13,802 nucleotides of DNA from Candidatus Pacearchaeota archaeon. GTDB lineage: Archaea > Nanoarchaeota > Nanoarchaeia > Pacearchaeales > GW2011-AR1. The notes below the pieces were generated by a model. It saw nothing but the letters and a program-made list of their open reading frames with translations, was not told the origin of the DNA and made no database searches. The stretch lies in the NCBI GenBank assembly GCA_023228245.1, contig JALOBN010000060.1, positions 1-13,802 of the forward strand. Reading direction: 5' to 3'. How positions within the stretch are numbered: the first letter of the stretch is position 1; the number at the start of each line of letters is the position of its first letter. Below are positions 1 through 6,253 of this stretch, one piece after another. The position numbers and the translations under genes were made by a program.

Positions 1-126
1 TATGTGGGCCGGAATACCTCATCATACGAGGAGATTGCCAGAACGGGCGATAAAGTGCATGATATCGCCACAATTAAGCGGCTTGTGCCCTGCGACAAAA
101 AGACGGTGGAGATGTATCGAGCATGA
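1..126 (+). CDS. Partial hypothetical protein (C-terminal 41 residues)
   Basis: An open frame enters from the left edge in frame 1 and ends at TGA 124-126. The visible C-terminus begins YVGRNTSSYEEIARTGDK and ends in KKTVEMYRA; it is charged and probably alpha-helical. The stop overlaps the next start in an ATGA (123-126), the same junction used throughout this window, which supports this frame as the real one and places the gene in an operon with the next gene. I do not recognise the family from this fragment. Confidence 0.6.
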   Translation, partial: YVGRNTSSYEEIARTGDKVHDIATIKRLVPCDKKTVEMYRA

Positions 127-542
127 ATCAAGAAACGATAGCGGTTCCCGTCATGTCCTCCATGCAGAAGCTTGCCCTGGCAAGCGATAGGCTCGCGGAG
201 CTGAAAGCCGAAGCGAAACGCTGGCAGGAAGAGTATGATGCCAGGTTGGAAGAGGTCTTGGCGGGCGGTCCCGTTTTCGGGACCAGCAAGTTCCTGAAGG
301 CCACAAAATCGAAAGGCGACGCTTACCAGGCTGATCATGTGATGCTGGTTAGGTCGCCTGTCGTGAAAAGAATTATCCGACAGGATGAATTTATTGAGAA
401 GTATCCCGCGATCTTCCAGCAGATCGGAGTAGTGGCAATCAAGGACGCGGAGGCCGCGATAGGCAGCGATCGCCTAAGCGAAGTATGCGATCTGAAAACG
501 GATTATCGCTATAAGGTGATCAGAACGGAGGTGCCTGTATGA
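123..542 (+). CDS. Hypothetical coiled-coil protein, 139 aa
   Basis: The ATG at 123 overlaps the upstream stop by 4 nt. Residues 12-47 (SMQKLALASDRLAELKAEAK and onward) are rich in Ala, Glu, Lys and Leu and read as one long helix or coiled coil. The rest is a mixed, possibly globular part ending in a basic-aromatic stretch (DLKTDYRYKVIRTEVPV). There is no catalytic motif, signal peptide or membrane segment. A Gam-like or other DNA-end or recombination accessory role is conceivable from the helical N-terminus and viral setting, but the sequence does not establish it. The gene ends in an ATGA junction with the next small ORF. Confidence 0.8.
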   Translation: MNQETIAVPVMSSMQKLALASDRLAELKAEAKRWQEEYDARLEEVLAGGPVFGTSKFLKATKSKGDAYQADHVMLVRSPVVKRIIRQDEFIEKYPAIFQQIGVVAIKDAEAAIGSDRLSEVCDLKTDYRYKVIRTEVPV

Positions 543-676
543 GTCCCATCCTGTCGCTTAGGCACGATCTATGTCGTGCATTGGCCGAGGTATCTGATCC
601 GAGTATCCGCGCTCGGATACCGGCCCTGATAGCAGAATGCGATGAGGTGTTGTATCCCGCGGAGAAAATAGCATGA
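539..676 (+). CDS. Small hypothetical protein, 45 aa
   Basis: The ATG at 539 sits in an ATGA overlap with the preceding stop (540-542). The frame runs 45 codons to TGA 674-676, where another ATGA follows. The product (MSPILSLRHDLCRALAEVSD...) is predicted helical, with no motif I recognise. Support comes mainly from the coupled start, which matches the other junctions in this window, and from the lack of a competing plus-strand frame here. A long minus-strand frame covers the same stretch but has no promoter or neighbours and is probably a shadow. Confidence 0.5.
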   Translation: MSPILSLRHDLCRALAEVSDPSIRARIPALIAECDEVLYPAEKIA

Positions 677-723
677 CATTTCCACATATTCTGAGTGAGG
701 AGGTGAAATCTAGATCGACCTAG
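673..723 (+). pseudogene. 16-codon ORF, possibly the stub of a truncated gene
   Basis: The ATG at 673 is in an ATGA overlap, but the frame stops at TAG 721-723 after only 16 codons. Inside it, at 697-704, is GGAGGTGA, a near-perfect archaeal Shine-Dalgarno sequence with no start codon at usable distance. A coupled start and an unused ribosome site next to a non-coding stretch suggest that the operon end has been cut and replaced, perhaps where the tRNA-like element arrived. It could equally be a meaningless short frame. Confidence 0.3.
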
Positions 724-785
724 GCCATCGTTCATATCTTCCTTGGCGGTCTCGCGTCTCGCTGTATTCGCGGGGCCGTCTTTGT

Positions 786-867
786 AGAGCGGCGCATTCC
801 CGGTCTGTTGGCCACAGATACCGAATGCGGAACTGGAATTAAGAGAGTTCAATTCTCTCCCGCTCTA
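786..867 (+). ncRNA. tRNA-like structured RNA candidate (acceptor plus T-arm)
   Basis: AGAGCGG (786-792) pairs 7/7 with CCGCTCT (860-866), followed by an A in the discriminator position (867). Directly inside the 3' strand is a perfect T-arm: stem GAGAG (843-847), 7-nt loop TTCAATT (848-854) and stem CTCTC (855-859), with T54-T55-C56-A57-A58 and the G53-C61 closing pair as in true tRNAs. The middle is not a normal D-arm plus anticodon arm: CGCATTC (793-799) pairs with GAATGCG (823-829), enclosing a second stem of about 7 pairs, and a 13-nt linker (830-842) follows. No CCA is encoded, which is common in archaea. It may be a decayed tRNA, a split or intron-bearing tRNA I failed to fold, or a genuine tRNA-mimic RNA. 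The structure is visible; its function is inference. Confidence 0.45.
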
Positions 868-900
868 TTTGTCTGACCTATCCCCATAGGCGGGCATGTT

Positions 901-942
901 CCCGGCTAATATTGAGAGGTCCCTGTTGGCCGGGCAATTTTT
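901..942 (+). terminator. Stem with T-run, possible terminator
   Basis: CCCGGC (901-906) pairs with GCCGGG (929-934) across a 22-nt loop, and five T's follow at 938-942. It lies between the tRNA-like element and the promoter at about 954, so it could end transcription from the left operon or from the RNA element. The loop is long, so this is a modest call. Confidence 0.35.
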
Positions 943-945
943 AGA

Positions 946-963
946 AAGCGAAACATATAAATA
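946..963 (+). promoter_or_regulatory. Archaeal BRE/TATA promoter of the main operon
   Basis: AGCGAAA directly followed by CATATAAATA (954-963) closely matches the archaeal BRE plus TATA consensus. A start about 25 nt downstream (near 983-985) leaves a very short leader. GGAGG at 986-990 precedes the ATG at 998. This is the best promoter before the long operon that starts at 998. Confidence 0.8.
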
Positions 964-997
964 GTATTAATTACATGGTACACGCGGAGGTTGAAAC

Positions 998-1615
998 ATG
1001 ACAGAATTTGAAGTGGGAGATCGTGCCCTAGTAACCAGAAAATTGAGCGCGTGCGAAGACGACCATAACTGCGGTTGGCTTCCACCGATGGATGACATGG
1101 TGGAAAAAGAGTACATAATTGAAGAAATCAGTGAGCATGGCAATTATCGTTTAGGTGGGTTTTATTTCCCACCGGTGGTTCTCCGGCGTGTCAATAAGTT
1201 GCATGTTGCCAGAATCCTATTCGAAAAGATCCTGGTAAACGGCATGAAATGCCGCCGGATAACGGGATTCGAAGGCATATTGGGGAGAGATGCGCTGCCT
1301 AAAAAGTATGTCGAGGGTCAGCCCGCATTCTGGTATGATGATCATGCTTTTTCTGGAGCACATATATTCAACGGAGCGATGATGGATTGGCAACACCCGG
1401 ATGGCTCCAATTGCAGGCTCTTCTTGGAATTGCCAGATGGTGCAAAAATCGACGTTGGATGCTATTGTTTTGTGGGTATTAACGTGGGTGACGTCTGGCC
1501 AGAATCCACCTATCAGGAATTACTCACCTGGCTCAAGCGGGCCGGTTCCCGGTTGGCCAAAATTCGGCAGCAAGAACGAGAGGCCTGGTCAGGCTCCGGG
1601 GCCGATGAGATATGA
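998..1615 (+). CDS. Hypothetical protein with N-terminal SH3-like barrel, 205 aa
   Basis: First gene after a clear BRE/TATA promoter; the ATG at 998 has GGAGG at 986-990. Residues 4-66 read as a small beta-barrel: FEVGDRALVTRKL at the start and a strand ending YRLGGFYFPPVVLRRV, the pattern of SH3/KOW-like domains that bind nucleic acid or protein. The remainder carries strands rich in aromatic residues and a charged C-terminal helix (about 175-199). No catalytic motif is evident. Two later genes (2173 and 4181) also show a 'GD.v...' barrel pattern, so this virus appears to have expanded such modules. The stop shares an ATGA with the AbrB-like gene. The exact function is unknown. Confidence 0.8.
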   Translation: MTEFEVGDRALVTRKLSACEDDHNCGWLPPMDDMVEKEYIIEEISEHGNYRLGGFYFPPVVLRRVNKLHVARILFEKILVNGMKCRRITGFEGILGRDALPKKYVEGQPAFWYDDHAFSGAHIFNGAMMDWQHPDGSNCRLFLELPDGAKIDVGCYCFVGINVGDVWPESTYQELLTWLKRAGSRLAKIRQQEREAWSGSGADEI

Positions 1616-1770
1616 TCAAGAATGATATCCGCCGCGTCCAAAAGCATGGGCTCGGCAGCCTGGCGGTATCGCTTCCAAAAGATTATTGCGAAGCGAACGG
1701 GATCACAGACGGAACTGCATTGCGGTTTACTGAGTGCCCGAACGGGCTGATGGTAACGAAGGTGATTTGA
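1612..1770 (+). CDS. AbrB/SpoVT-type swapped-hairpin DNA-binding protein, 52 aa
   Basis: The ATG at 1612 is in an ATGA overlap and the frame ends at TGA 1768-1770. The product follows the AbrB/MazE pattern: an N-terminal strand (IRRVQKHGLGSLAVSLPKDY), a short helix, then GITDGTALRF and a final strand NGLMVTKVI. These proteins dimerise into a swapped-hairpin barrel that binds DNA and often serve as autoregulators, antitoxins or archaeal transcription factors. Fifty-two residues is about the length of one domain with nothing added. No toxin-like gene is adjacent, so a viral transcription regulator is more likely than an antitoxin. It is a candidate for binding the dyads near 7456 and 9281, but that link is only inference. 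Confidence 0.8.
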   Translation: MIKNDIRRVQKHGLGSLAVSLPKDYCEANGITDGTALRFTECPNGLMVTKVI

Positions 1771-1973
1771 TGAAAGATCTAGCAAAAATGATTGGCAAGC
1801 GCATAGAGGCCCGTATCTTACAAGGCGCGCCGTTTGATGTGGTCATTCTGGAAGTAGACGATGAGGAAATCCGTTGTCATGATGACGACGGGCAGGAATA
1901 TCAGATACGCCGCGATGCAATCATCACGTGGCGGGAAAAGCCGGTAAAGGTAGTGAAGAAGAAGGTGGAATGA
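1770..1973 (+). CDS. Small Sm-like/SH3-like barrel protein, 67 aa
   Basis: The start is taken at ATG 1770, which overlaps the AbrB-like stop by one base (TGATG); an in-frame upstream start at 1734 would lie inside that gene and is less likely. The sequence alternates short strands (IGKRIEARILQG, DVVILEVDDEEIRCHD, YQIRRDAIITWRE), a five-strand pattern like LSm/Hfq or other small barrels, with a basic tail KPVKVVKKKVE. It is followed without spacing by a second protein of similar pattern. A role in RNA or DNA binding is plausible from the fold and basic tail. The family name is not certain. Confidence 0.75.
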   Translation: MKDLAKMIGKRIEARILQGAPFDVVILEVDDEEIRCHDDDGQEYQIRRDAIITWREKPVKVVKKKVE

Positions 1974-2183
1974 ATGGAAGAAGAATTCTTGAAGAAGTTC
2001 GTTGGGAAACAAGTTGCGATCCTACCATTTGGTGGATCGCTAAACGCGGGCATCCGTGGCAAAGTCGCATCTATGGACGGAGCTATCCTGCGTTTGGTGG
2101 ATGATGACGAATCCATATACATCGATATCGACGGCATCATGGCTGTAATGTCATGTTGTGAGGCGATCCAAGATGAAGATTGA
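1974..2183 (+). CDS. Small Sm-like barrel protein, 69 aa
   Basis: The ATG at 1974 follows the previous stop (1971-1973) directly. After an N-terminal helix (MEEEFLKKFVGKQV) come strands in the order expected for Sm-like barrels: VAILPFGGSLNAGIRGKV, then GAILRLVDDDESIYIDIDG, then IMAVMSCCEA. The glycine-rich turn followed by 'G.v..mdgaiLrLvDdd..iYIdid.I.AV' is typical of small bacterial and archaeal Sm-fold proteins. It is probably a distant paralogue of, or partner for, the 1770 product, and such proteins usually form rings. Whether it binds RNA is not shown by the sequence. Confidence 0.75.
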   Translation: MEEEFLKKFVGKQVAILPFGGSLNAGIRGKVASMDGAILRLVDDDESIYIDIDGIMAVMSCCEAIQDED

Positions 2184-2799
2184 AGACATTAGGCTAGGTA
2201 TGCCAATGGTTTCAGCCAGCGGTATCCCGGGCACAGTAGTGGCGATATCCAAAGAAGGTGGCCTGTGGCTGGAGACGGCGGATAGAACGAGGTTTCCGGT
2301 ACATGTGGAATGTGTGAGACAAATAGAGACGGCATTTCGGCTCGGTGATCAGGTGCGGGCATCTGGTCTTTCTTACACATTCCGGGAATGCGTTGATGGA
2401 AAGATCGGCAAAATTGATTATCTAGTCACATATGGCGGCACGAAATGCGCAAATGTGATATGGGCAGATGGTGGTGAAAATGTCGTTCCCGTTGCGCAAT
2501 TGGCAAAATGCGGAGAATGCCTATTCGATGAAGTTCTCGCGCGGGAATATTGGAAGCCAATTGCCGAGGTAGCCAAATGCTACAAGCAAGTGGGGCCAGA
2601 GCAGTTGCTCCTCTCCGCCGAAGCCCGGCGCGTGATAGAGTACCTGAAAGCTCGTGATTGCCCAATTTGCATCAATAACCTGCTGGGTTGCATGGAAAAT
2701 ATCATGTCTGGAATGGCAATCATGGATGGACTAATTGAGGCCAGGGACGCCGGAATTGTAAGGTTGGACGACGGCAAATATAGCATAGTGAGGGATTGA
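2173..2799 (+). CDS. Hypothetical protein: barrel modules plus winged-helix-like C-terminus, 208 aa
   Basis: ATG 2173 is preferred over the in-frame GTG at 2158 because GTGAGG at 2158-2163 can then serve as the ribosome site. Residues 1-50 form a short strand-rich unit (IPGTVVAISKEGGLWLETAD). Residues 57-112 form an SH3/KOW-like unit (RLGDQVRASG ... NVIWADGGENVVPVAQL). Residues 146-206 have the order of a winged helix (LLLSAEARRVIEYLKARDCP, a recognition-like helix, then GIVRLDDGKYSIV as the wing). Cysteines at 113/116 and 163/166 could bind metal. It is probably a nucleic-acid-binding regulator; its partner is unknown. Confidence 0.75.
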   Translation: MKIEDIRLGMPMVSASGIPGTVVAISKEGGLWLETADRTRFPVHVECVRQIETAFRLGDQVRASGLSYTFRECVDGKIGKIDYLVTYGGTKCANVIWADGGENVVPVAQLAKCGECLFDEVLAREYWKPIAEVAKCYKQVGPEQLLLSAEARRVIEYLKARDCPICINNLLGCMENIMSGMAIMDGLIEARDAGIVRLDDGKYSIVRD

Positions 2800-2801
2800 A
2801 C

Positions 2802-2951
2802 ATGTTAGCCAAATGCGATTGCAAAAATGCCTATCAGGATGCCCATCATGGTCCGGGCGTCCGGGTGCACAACCTGATGAAGGCGGCTAAAGCCGATAGC
2901 ACCGCGAAACAGGGAAGATGTGTGGTATGTGGAAAAGAGAGGATGATCTAG
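2802..2951 (+). CDS. Small zinc-binding protein (CxC...CxxC), 49 aa
   Basis: The ATG at 2802 follows the previous stop by two bases and the frame ends at TAG 2949-2951. The protein starts MLAKCDCKNAYQDAHHGPGV, continues RVHNLM and ends GRCVVCGKERMI. The Cys pairs C5/C7 and C40/C43 would form a one-zinc ribbon, with His15/His16 between them. I recall small phage proteins with the pattern 'CDCkn.yQD...G.g.RvhN...C.vCg.e', all without known function. It is short but clearly constrained, and it is tightly packed with its neighbours (the next ATG is at 2953). Confidence 0.75.
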   Translation: MLAKCDCKNAYQDAHHGPGVRVHNLMKAAKADSTAKQGRCVVCGKERMI

Positions 2952-2952
2952 C

Positions 2953-3294
2953 ATGGAAGAGCTACGAATCAAGATCGAATCTGCCTTTGACAACGTCATC
3001 AATGCCAGGAAGGGGCTGCTCGATGCAAAAGAGGTCACCGCCAATGCGAAATGTGACCTAACGGATGCAGAGGTCCGGTATATCCTGTCGGGCCTGTCTG
3101 GAAAAAACGAGAAGGAGCGGGAAGCGCAATTGTGGCGTCTATGCGCGGGGTGGCGAGATTCGCTAACTGCCGCGGAAAAAGATGAGCGCGTGGCTACATT
3201 GGCGCTTGAGATGGCATTGGATGCACGTAGGAACCTGGAAAGCATATTGAAAATTGAGGAGATGGAGAAATTTGAGGAGATGGAGAAATGGTAG
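2953..3294 (+). CDS. Hypothetical all-helical protein, 113 aa
   Basis: The ATG at 2953 comes one base after the upstream stop. The protein is almost entirely charged helix (IESAFDNVINARKGLLDAKE, ... SGKNEKEREAQLWRLCAGWR, ... LALEMALDARRNLESILK) and is a likely coiled-coil or helical-bundle dimer. The 'KNEKEREA.L' segment resembles small phage helical proteins often located near recombination or single-strand DNA-binding genes; I treat that as a hint only. The last residues come from an 18-bp tandem duplication (3254-3289), giving EEMEKFEEMEKW. The stop overlaps the next start by 7 nt. Confidence 0.8.
   Translation: MEELRIKIESAFDNVINARKGLLDAKEVTANAKCDLTDAEVRYILSGLSGKNEKEREAQLWRLCAGWRDSLTAAEKDERVATLALEMALDARRNLESILKIEEMEKFEEMEKW
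3254..3289 (+). repeat. 18-bp perfect tandem duplication across a gene junction
   Basis: TTGAGGAGATGGAGAAAT occurs twice back to back (3254-3271 and 3272-3289). Each copy contains GAGGAG, so the ribosome site for the gene starting at ATG 3288 is doubled, and six residues are added in frame to the C-terminus of the upstream protein. The absence of any difference between copies suggests a recent slippage event. Confidence 0.9.
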
Positions 3295-4184
3295 CATTAC
3301 GCAAACAAGTATTAGTCGACGCCGCAAAAACCTATGCGGCAAAGGCAGGGAAAGAAGTATCGATCAATGACGCGGGCGGGCTGTGCCTGCAACCAGGGGA
3401 CATCCTGATTTCATGTACTGACGGGAAGCTGGAATGCAACGATCCGGGGACCAAGGAAGCCCTGGCTGAAATCATCATGGAGATGGCTGAGGATGAACCC
3501 AGGGGCTCAAATTTGCCCGCAAAGCAGACGACGCGCATGACTAGTCGATCTCAGGCCGGATCTGTCCCTGGCAGCGGCATAAACGCCGCTCAAGCTATCA
3601 TGACCATGCAGAGCGGTAAAGAGCTAACCTACCAGGTGAACAAGAAGCCTGCTCCAAATGCTACAATGGCTCTCATGGCAGCAACTGACGCCAAAATTGA
3701 CCTGGTTGAGGTTAATGCCATACTAACTGATGAGCTGGCATCGAGTACCATTAGAGCGAGCCGCAAGAACGGGCGCGTGGTGGATGCAACTGTCAGTATT
3801 CGAAAGGCCGATTTCATCAACCTACTTGCATGGAAGGAAGTTGATACTCAGGAAAAACTCAAGAATTTTATCTTGGATGACTCTGACCCTCTGAATATTG
3901 CCCTGCCCAATGGCTTTCCGCGGATTAAGCCAGACGCAATGGTCTCTATCAGGATCAAAGGCGAAAATTCAAACACGATAGAGAAGCGCAGGGCAATTGT
4001 CCACATCTACATAGAGGCTATGCAGCAATGGATCTTCCAACAGCGGCAATGCCAGACAAAGGCAATACGGAATTCGATTATCCAAATACTGACATCGTCG
4101 GGCAATCCAATGGAAGTACTTGATGATGATGAGTTAGCAGATGAAGCGCGAGAGGTTGAGATGGTGGAGGGAAGCAAAGCATGA
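3288..4184 (+). CDS. Hypothetical protein, 298 aa
   Basis: The ATG at 3288 has GAGGAG at 3274-3279 just upstream. An N-terminal domain (1-70) reads as small alpha/beta, followed by a low-complexity linker rich in Ser, Thr, Gln and Gly (about 72-100). A core domain (about 110-265) contains the strand-turn-strand stretch ASRKNGRVVDATVSIRKADF and later PRIKPDAMVSIRIKGENSN. The C-terminus is acidic (DDDELADEAREVEMVEG), a common trait of single-strand DNA-binding proteins that use the tail for partner contact. Together with the helical gene upstream and the nuclease downstream, a replication or recombination role is possible, but I cannot assign a family. Confidence 0.8.
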   Translation: MVALRKQVLVDAAKTYAAKAGKEVSINDAGGLCLQPGDILISCTDGKLECNDPGTKEALAEIIMEMAEDEPRGSNLPAKQTTRMTSRSQAGSVPGSGINAAQAIMTMQSGKELTYQVNKKPAPNATMALMAATDAKIDLVEVNAILTDELASSTIRASRKNGRVVDATVSIRKADFINLLAWKEVDTQEKLKNFILDDSDPLNIALPNGFPRIKPDAMVSIRIKGENSNTIEKRRAIVHIYIEAMQQWIFQQRQCQTKAIRNSIIQILTSSGNPMEVLDDDELADEAREVEMVEGSKA

Positions 4185-4951
4185 CGCCTCCCATTTTCAA
4201 CCTAGGGGATGAGGTGGAAGTAATCGGGACGGATCGATATGGCAACGACACCGGAAAGAAGACACTAACTATCTGTATGATGTGGTCCGATGATGGAAAA
4301 ACGTTCTACTCTGATCGATATAGTCCCTGGTATCCTGCCAATAGCCTGCGATTAGTAAACGAAAAACCACTGTCTCCCATGCAGGTGACCTGCACATATG
4401 ATCCGGTTGATTGTGAATGTAGGGCTATCCAGGTATCCTGCCCATGTGGACGAAAGGCGGAGATTGCCCTTCCAGAAAAAAGTGAATGGAAAGAGGTGTC
4501 GGATGAGCTGAAGATAGGTGATTATGTAGCCATCGTTGGACCAAACCGGTTTGGCAATTCTGGCGCACTTGGTCATATATTTCAAATCACGCAAGTATAT
4601 CATTCTGATCAGCCGGTTGTGGTTTGGTATTCATCTGAAGGCGAAAACTGTTATCCTGCCAAGAGCTTGCGAAAGCTCACCCCCGAAGAAATCGCCGATC
4701 ACATGCAACCAAAAGACGAAACGATAATCAGAATGGCAAGCACCATAGAAAGGTGCTGTGAGCGGCTATCTGCAATCGAGAAGCGACTTTCCGCTATCGA
4801 AACGTTGCAGTTCTCGCAACAAGACGCGATCGTGCATTTTGAGAATCGTCTTACCTTTGTCGAAAAATTCCAACGTGACCAAGACGATTTCGTGGGCCGG
4901 GCAATTCGGGATGGGGTAGCCGAGATATCAGATTTTAGGAGGAAAGCATGA
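4181..4951 (+). CDS. Hypothetical protein with duplicated SH3-like domain and coiled coil, 256 aa
   Basis: The ATG at 4181 is in an ATGA overlap. Two related barrel modules are visible: residues 7-60 (NLGDEVEVIGTDRYGNDTG to WYPANSLRLV) and 111-166 (KIGDYVAIVGPNRFGNSGA to CYPAKSLRKL). Both share 'GD.v.viG..R.GN' and end in YPA-x-SLR, so they arose by internal duplication. Between them lies a cysteine cluster (C71, C78, C80, C87, C89) that could bind zinc. Residues about 185-245 form a coiled coil (IERCCERLSAIEKRLSAIET repeats). The layout of tandem barrels with an oligomerising tail suggests a scaffold or nucleic-acid-binding factor. No enzyme motif is seen. Confidence 0.8.
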   Translation: MTPPIFNLGDEVEVIGTDRYGNDTGKKTLTICMMWSDDGKTFYSDRYSPWYPANSLRLVNEKPLSPMQVTCTYDPVDCECRAIQVSCPCGRKAEIALPEKSEWKEVSDELKIGDYVAIVGPNRFGNSGALGHIFQITQVYHSDQPVVVWYSSEGENCYPAKSLRKLTPEEIADHMQPKDETIIRMASTIERCCERLSAIEKRLSAIETLQFSQQDAIVHFENRLTFVEKFQRDQDDFVGRAIRDGVAEISDFRRKA

Positions 4952-5274
4952 ACCAGATACGCTTTTCCCATTTTTACAACAAGTTGCCGCGCGATTACCA
5001 ATATTCCGAGTTGCTCCAGGTAATACCTATCCGGCTTGCAGAGCTATCCCCGGAATTCAGGCATTATGATACCACCTACCTAGACGGCGGAGAAGAAAAG
5101 CAATATCCGCTGCCCGCGGCAGGTAATTACATGATCCTCCTATTGCAGGGCGGATCTGGTCATGGGAAGCTGTGGACTACTATTAGGTCGCAGAAAGGAA
5201 AGGGCGGTCTGGATAAGTTGGGATATTATAAATCAATGGTGGGCGAAATATTTGAGTGTAAGGTGATAGGATGA
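4948..5274 (+). CDS. Hypothetical protein, 108 aa
   Basis: The ATG at 4948 is in an ATGA overlap, with AGGAGG about ten bases upstream. The protein shows FSHFYNKLPRDYQYSELLQV, DTTYLDGG, QYPLP, YMILLLQG, KLWTTIR and a terminal GYYKSMVGEIFECKVIG. I recall phage and mobile-element proteins of this length with the same landmarks (a KLP..Y.YS..LQV start, L.TTIR, then YY.s..Ge.F), all annotated hypothetical. The pattern suggests a compact beta-rich domain, but no function is known to me. The stop overlaps the next start in ATGA. Confidence 0.75.
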   Translation: MNQIRFSHFYNKLPRDYQYSELLQVIPIRLAELSPEFRHYDTTYLDGGEEKQYPLPAAGNYMILLLQGGSGHGKLWTTIRSQKGKGGLDKLGYYKSMVGEIFECKVIG

Positions 5275-5435
5275 CATTGCTAGCCATGCTCTCAAACGAA
5301 TTTGCCATTTGGCGGGGGCCTATATTAGCCATCATACTCATTGGTCTGGCAGCTACCGCTTGCCTTGCCTATATGACTGGCTACTATGACGGCTATCATG
5401 CCGGGGCTGTAATCTATGTCGGAGGGACCCCATGA
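5271..5435 (+). CDS. Single-pass membrane micropeptide, 54 aa
   Basis: The ATG at 5271 is in an ATGA overlap and the frame ends at TGA 5433-5435, itself overlapping the nuclease start. Residues 16-37 (GPILAIILIGLAATACLAYM) form one hydrophobic helix, followed by an aromatic-glycine stretch TGYYDGYHAGAVIY. There is no signal-peptide cleavage site. It is one of five tiny membrane proteins around the nuclease gene. A role in lysis, superinfection exclusion or membrane anchoring is possible but not shown. Confidence 0.65.
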   Translation: MTLLAMLSNEFAIWRGPILAIILIGLAATACLAYMTGYYDGYHAGAVIYVGGTP

Positions 5436-6253
5436 ACCGCATACAGGTTTGCATGGCCCCGGGCGAAGGAGCCCGCGAACAAGATTTGCGAATTGCCTTG
5501 TCGCATGATCCTAGGTTCGAGCCGCTGCAAATCGATTCCAATATACCGGTCGATCTGCGTTTCGAATTGCGAAACGTTTCATGGGAAGACACGCCGGATG
5601 GGTTGCTCACCGTTCCGAGATTGAGCTGTCATGTTTTGCATGTGGAGCTTAAACGTCCTGAGGACTTCGTACAATCCGTCCTGTCTGGTCACCTGGCAGA
5701 GCAGACTCTATCTATCAGAGAGAGCGGTTATAATGGATGTGTGGTCATCCTGGGGAGCTTAGACGACATATATGAGGCCATAAAGGACGCTTCCAAGTCG
5801 CGGGCTGGTAAGTACCTGAGGGGCAGCGAACTGTCTCAGGCAATAAGTAGCAACCACCTGAGATGCAAAAGCTTCAGGAAGAGGTCGTTTTTGAACGGTA
5901 TCCCAATATTCTATGTGGGAGACGACAGCGGGTTTTTCGATCACGTGGAGGAAGACGACAAAGGAAACAAAATCGGTGTCTGGAAAGATATACTGGAATT
6001 AGCACATGATTATTTGCTAGACGGTGACATGTTGGGGTTTAGGCAGCGCCCGGCTGAAAACGAACGTGAGATTTGCGCCGCTGCGACTTTGTTTAAAGGG
6101 ATTGGGTCAGATTCCATGCGGGTGCTTCTGAAGGAGTACACGTTGGCATTTGTGCCGAGGGGCATTTATGCGAAGCCAATAGAGGAGCTGCCGGGATGGG
6201 GACCTAAGCGATGTCAGATGATAACAAGCAGGGTTAGGATGGTTTACAGATGA
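5432..6253 (+). CDS. XPF/ERCC4-family structure-specific endonuclease with C-terminal HhH, 273 aa
   Basis: The start is the ATG at 5432 in an ATGA overlap. The central nuclease signature is VELKRPEDF (residues 71-79), matching the ERCC4 motif E-x-K-x3-D with E72, K74 and D78; an acidic loop (WEDTPDG, 51-57) lies upstream where the family has its GD element. The following AEQTLSIRESGYNGCVVILG is the usual helix plus strand after the motif. The C-terminus carries a double helix-hairpin-helix: FKGIGSDSMRVLLKEY and IEELPGWGPKRCQMITSRV. The family (Hef, XPF, Mus81) cuts flaps, forks and other branched DNA, usually as a dimer through the HhH. No helicase domain is present. In a virus it probably resolves replication or recombination intermediates before packaging. 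Confidence 0.85.
   Translation: MNRIQVCMAPGEGAREQDLRIALSHDPRFEPLQIDSNIPVDLRFELRNVSWEDTPDGLLTVPRLSCHVLHVELKRPEDFVQSVLSGHLAEQTLSIRESGYNGCVVILGSLDDIYEAIKDASKSRAGKYLRGSELSQAISSNHLRCKSFRKRSFLNGIPIFYVGDDSGFFDHVEEDDKGNKIGVWKDILELAHDYLLDGDMLGFRQRPAENEREICAAATLFKGIGSDSMRVLLKEYTLAFVPRGIYAKPIEELPGWGPKRCQMITSRVRMVYR

Noticed and set aside
813..829. Anticodon arm with loop containing T33 and ACC in the tRNA-like element
   Set aside because: Only three of five stem pairs form, no D-arm fits beside it, and the same bases pair perfectly (7/7) in the alternative long hairpin.
520..852. Minus-strand frame of 110 codons
   Set aside because: It overlaps coupled plus-strand frames and the tRNA-like element, has no minus-strand promoter or ribosome site, and its translation is rich in Ser, Arg and His as expected for a shadow.
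2805..3245. Minus-strand frame of 146 codons opposite the helical protein
   Set aside because: It mirrors a strongly coding plus-strand gene; the Ser/Ala/Arg-rich product is the usual antisense of a Glu/Lys/Ala-rich helix.
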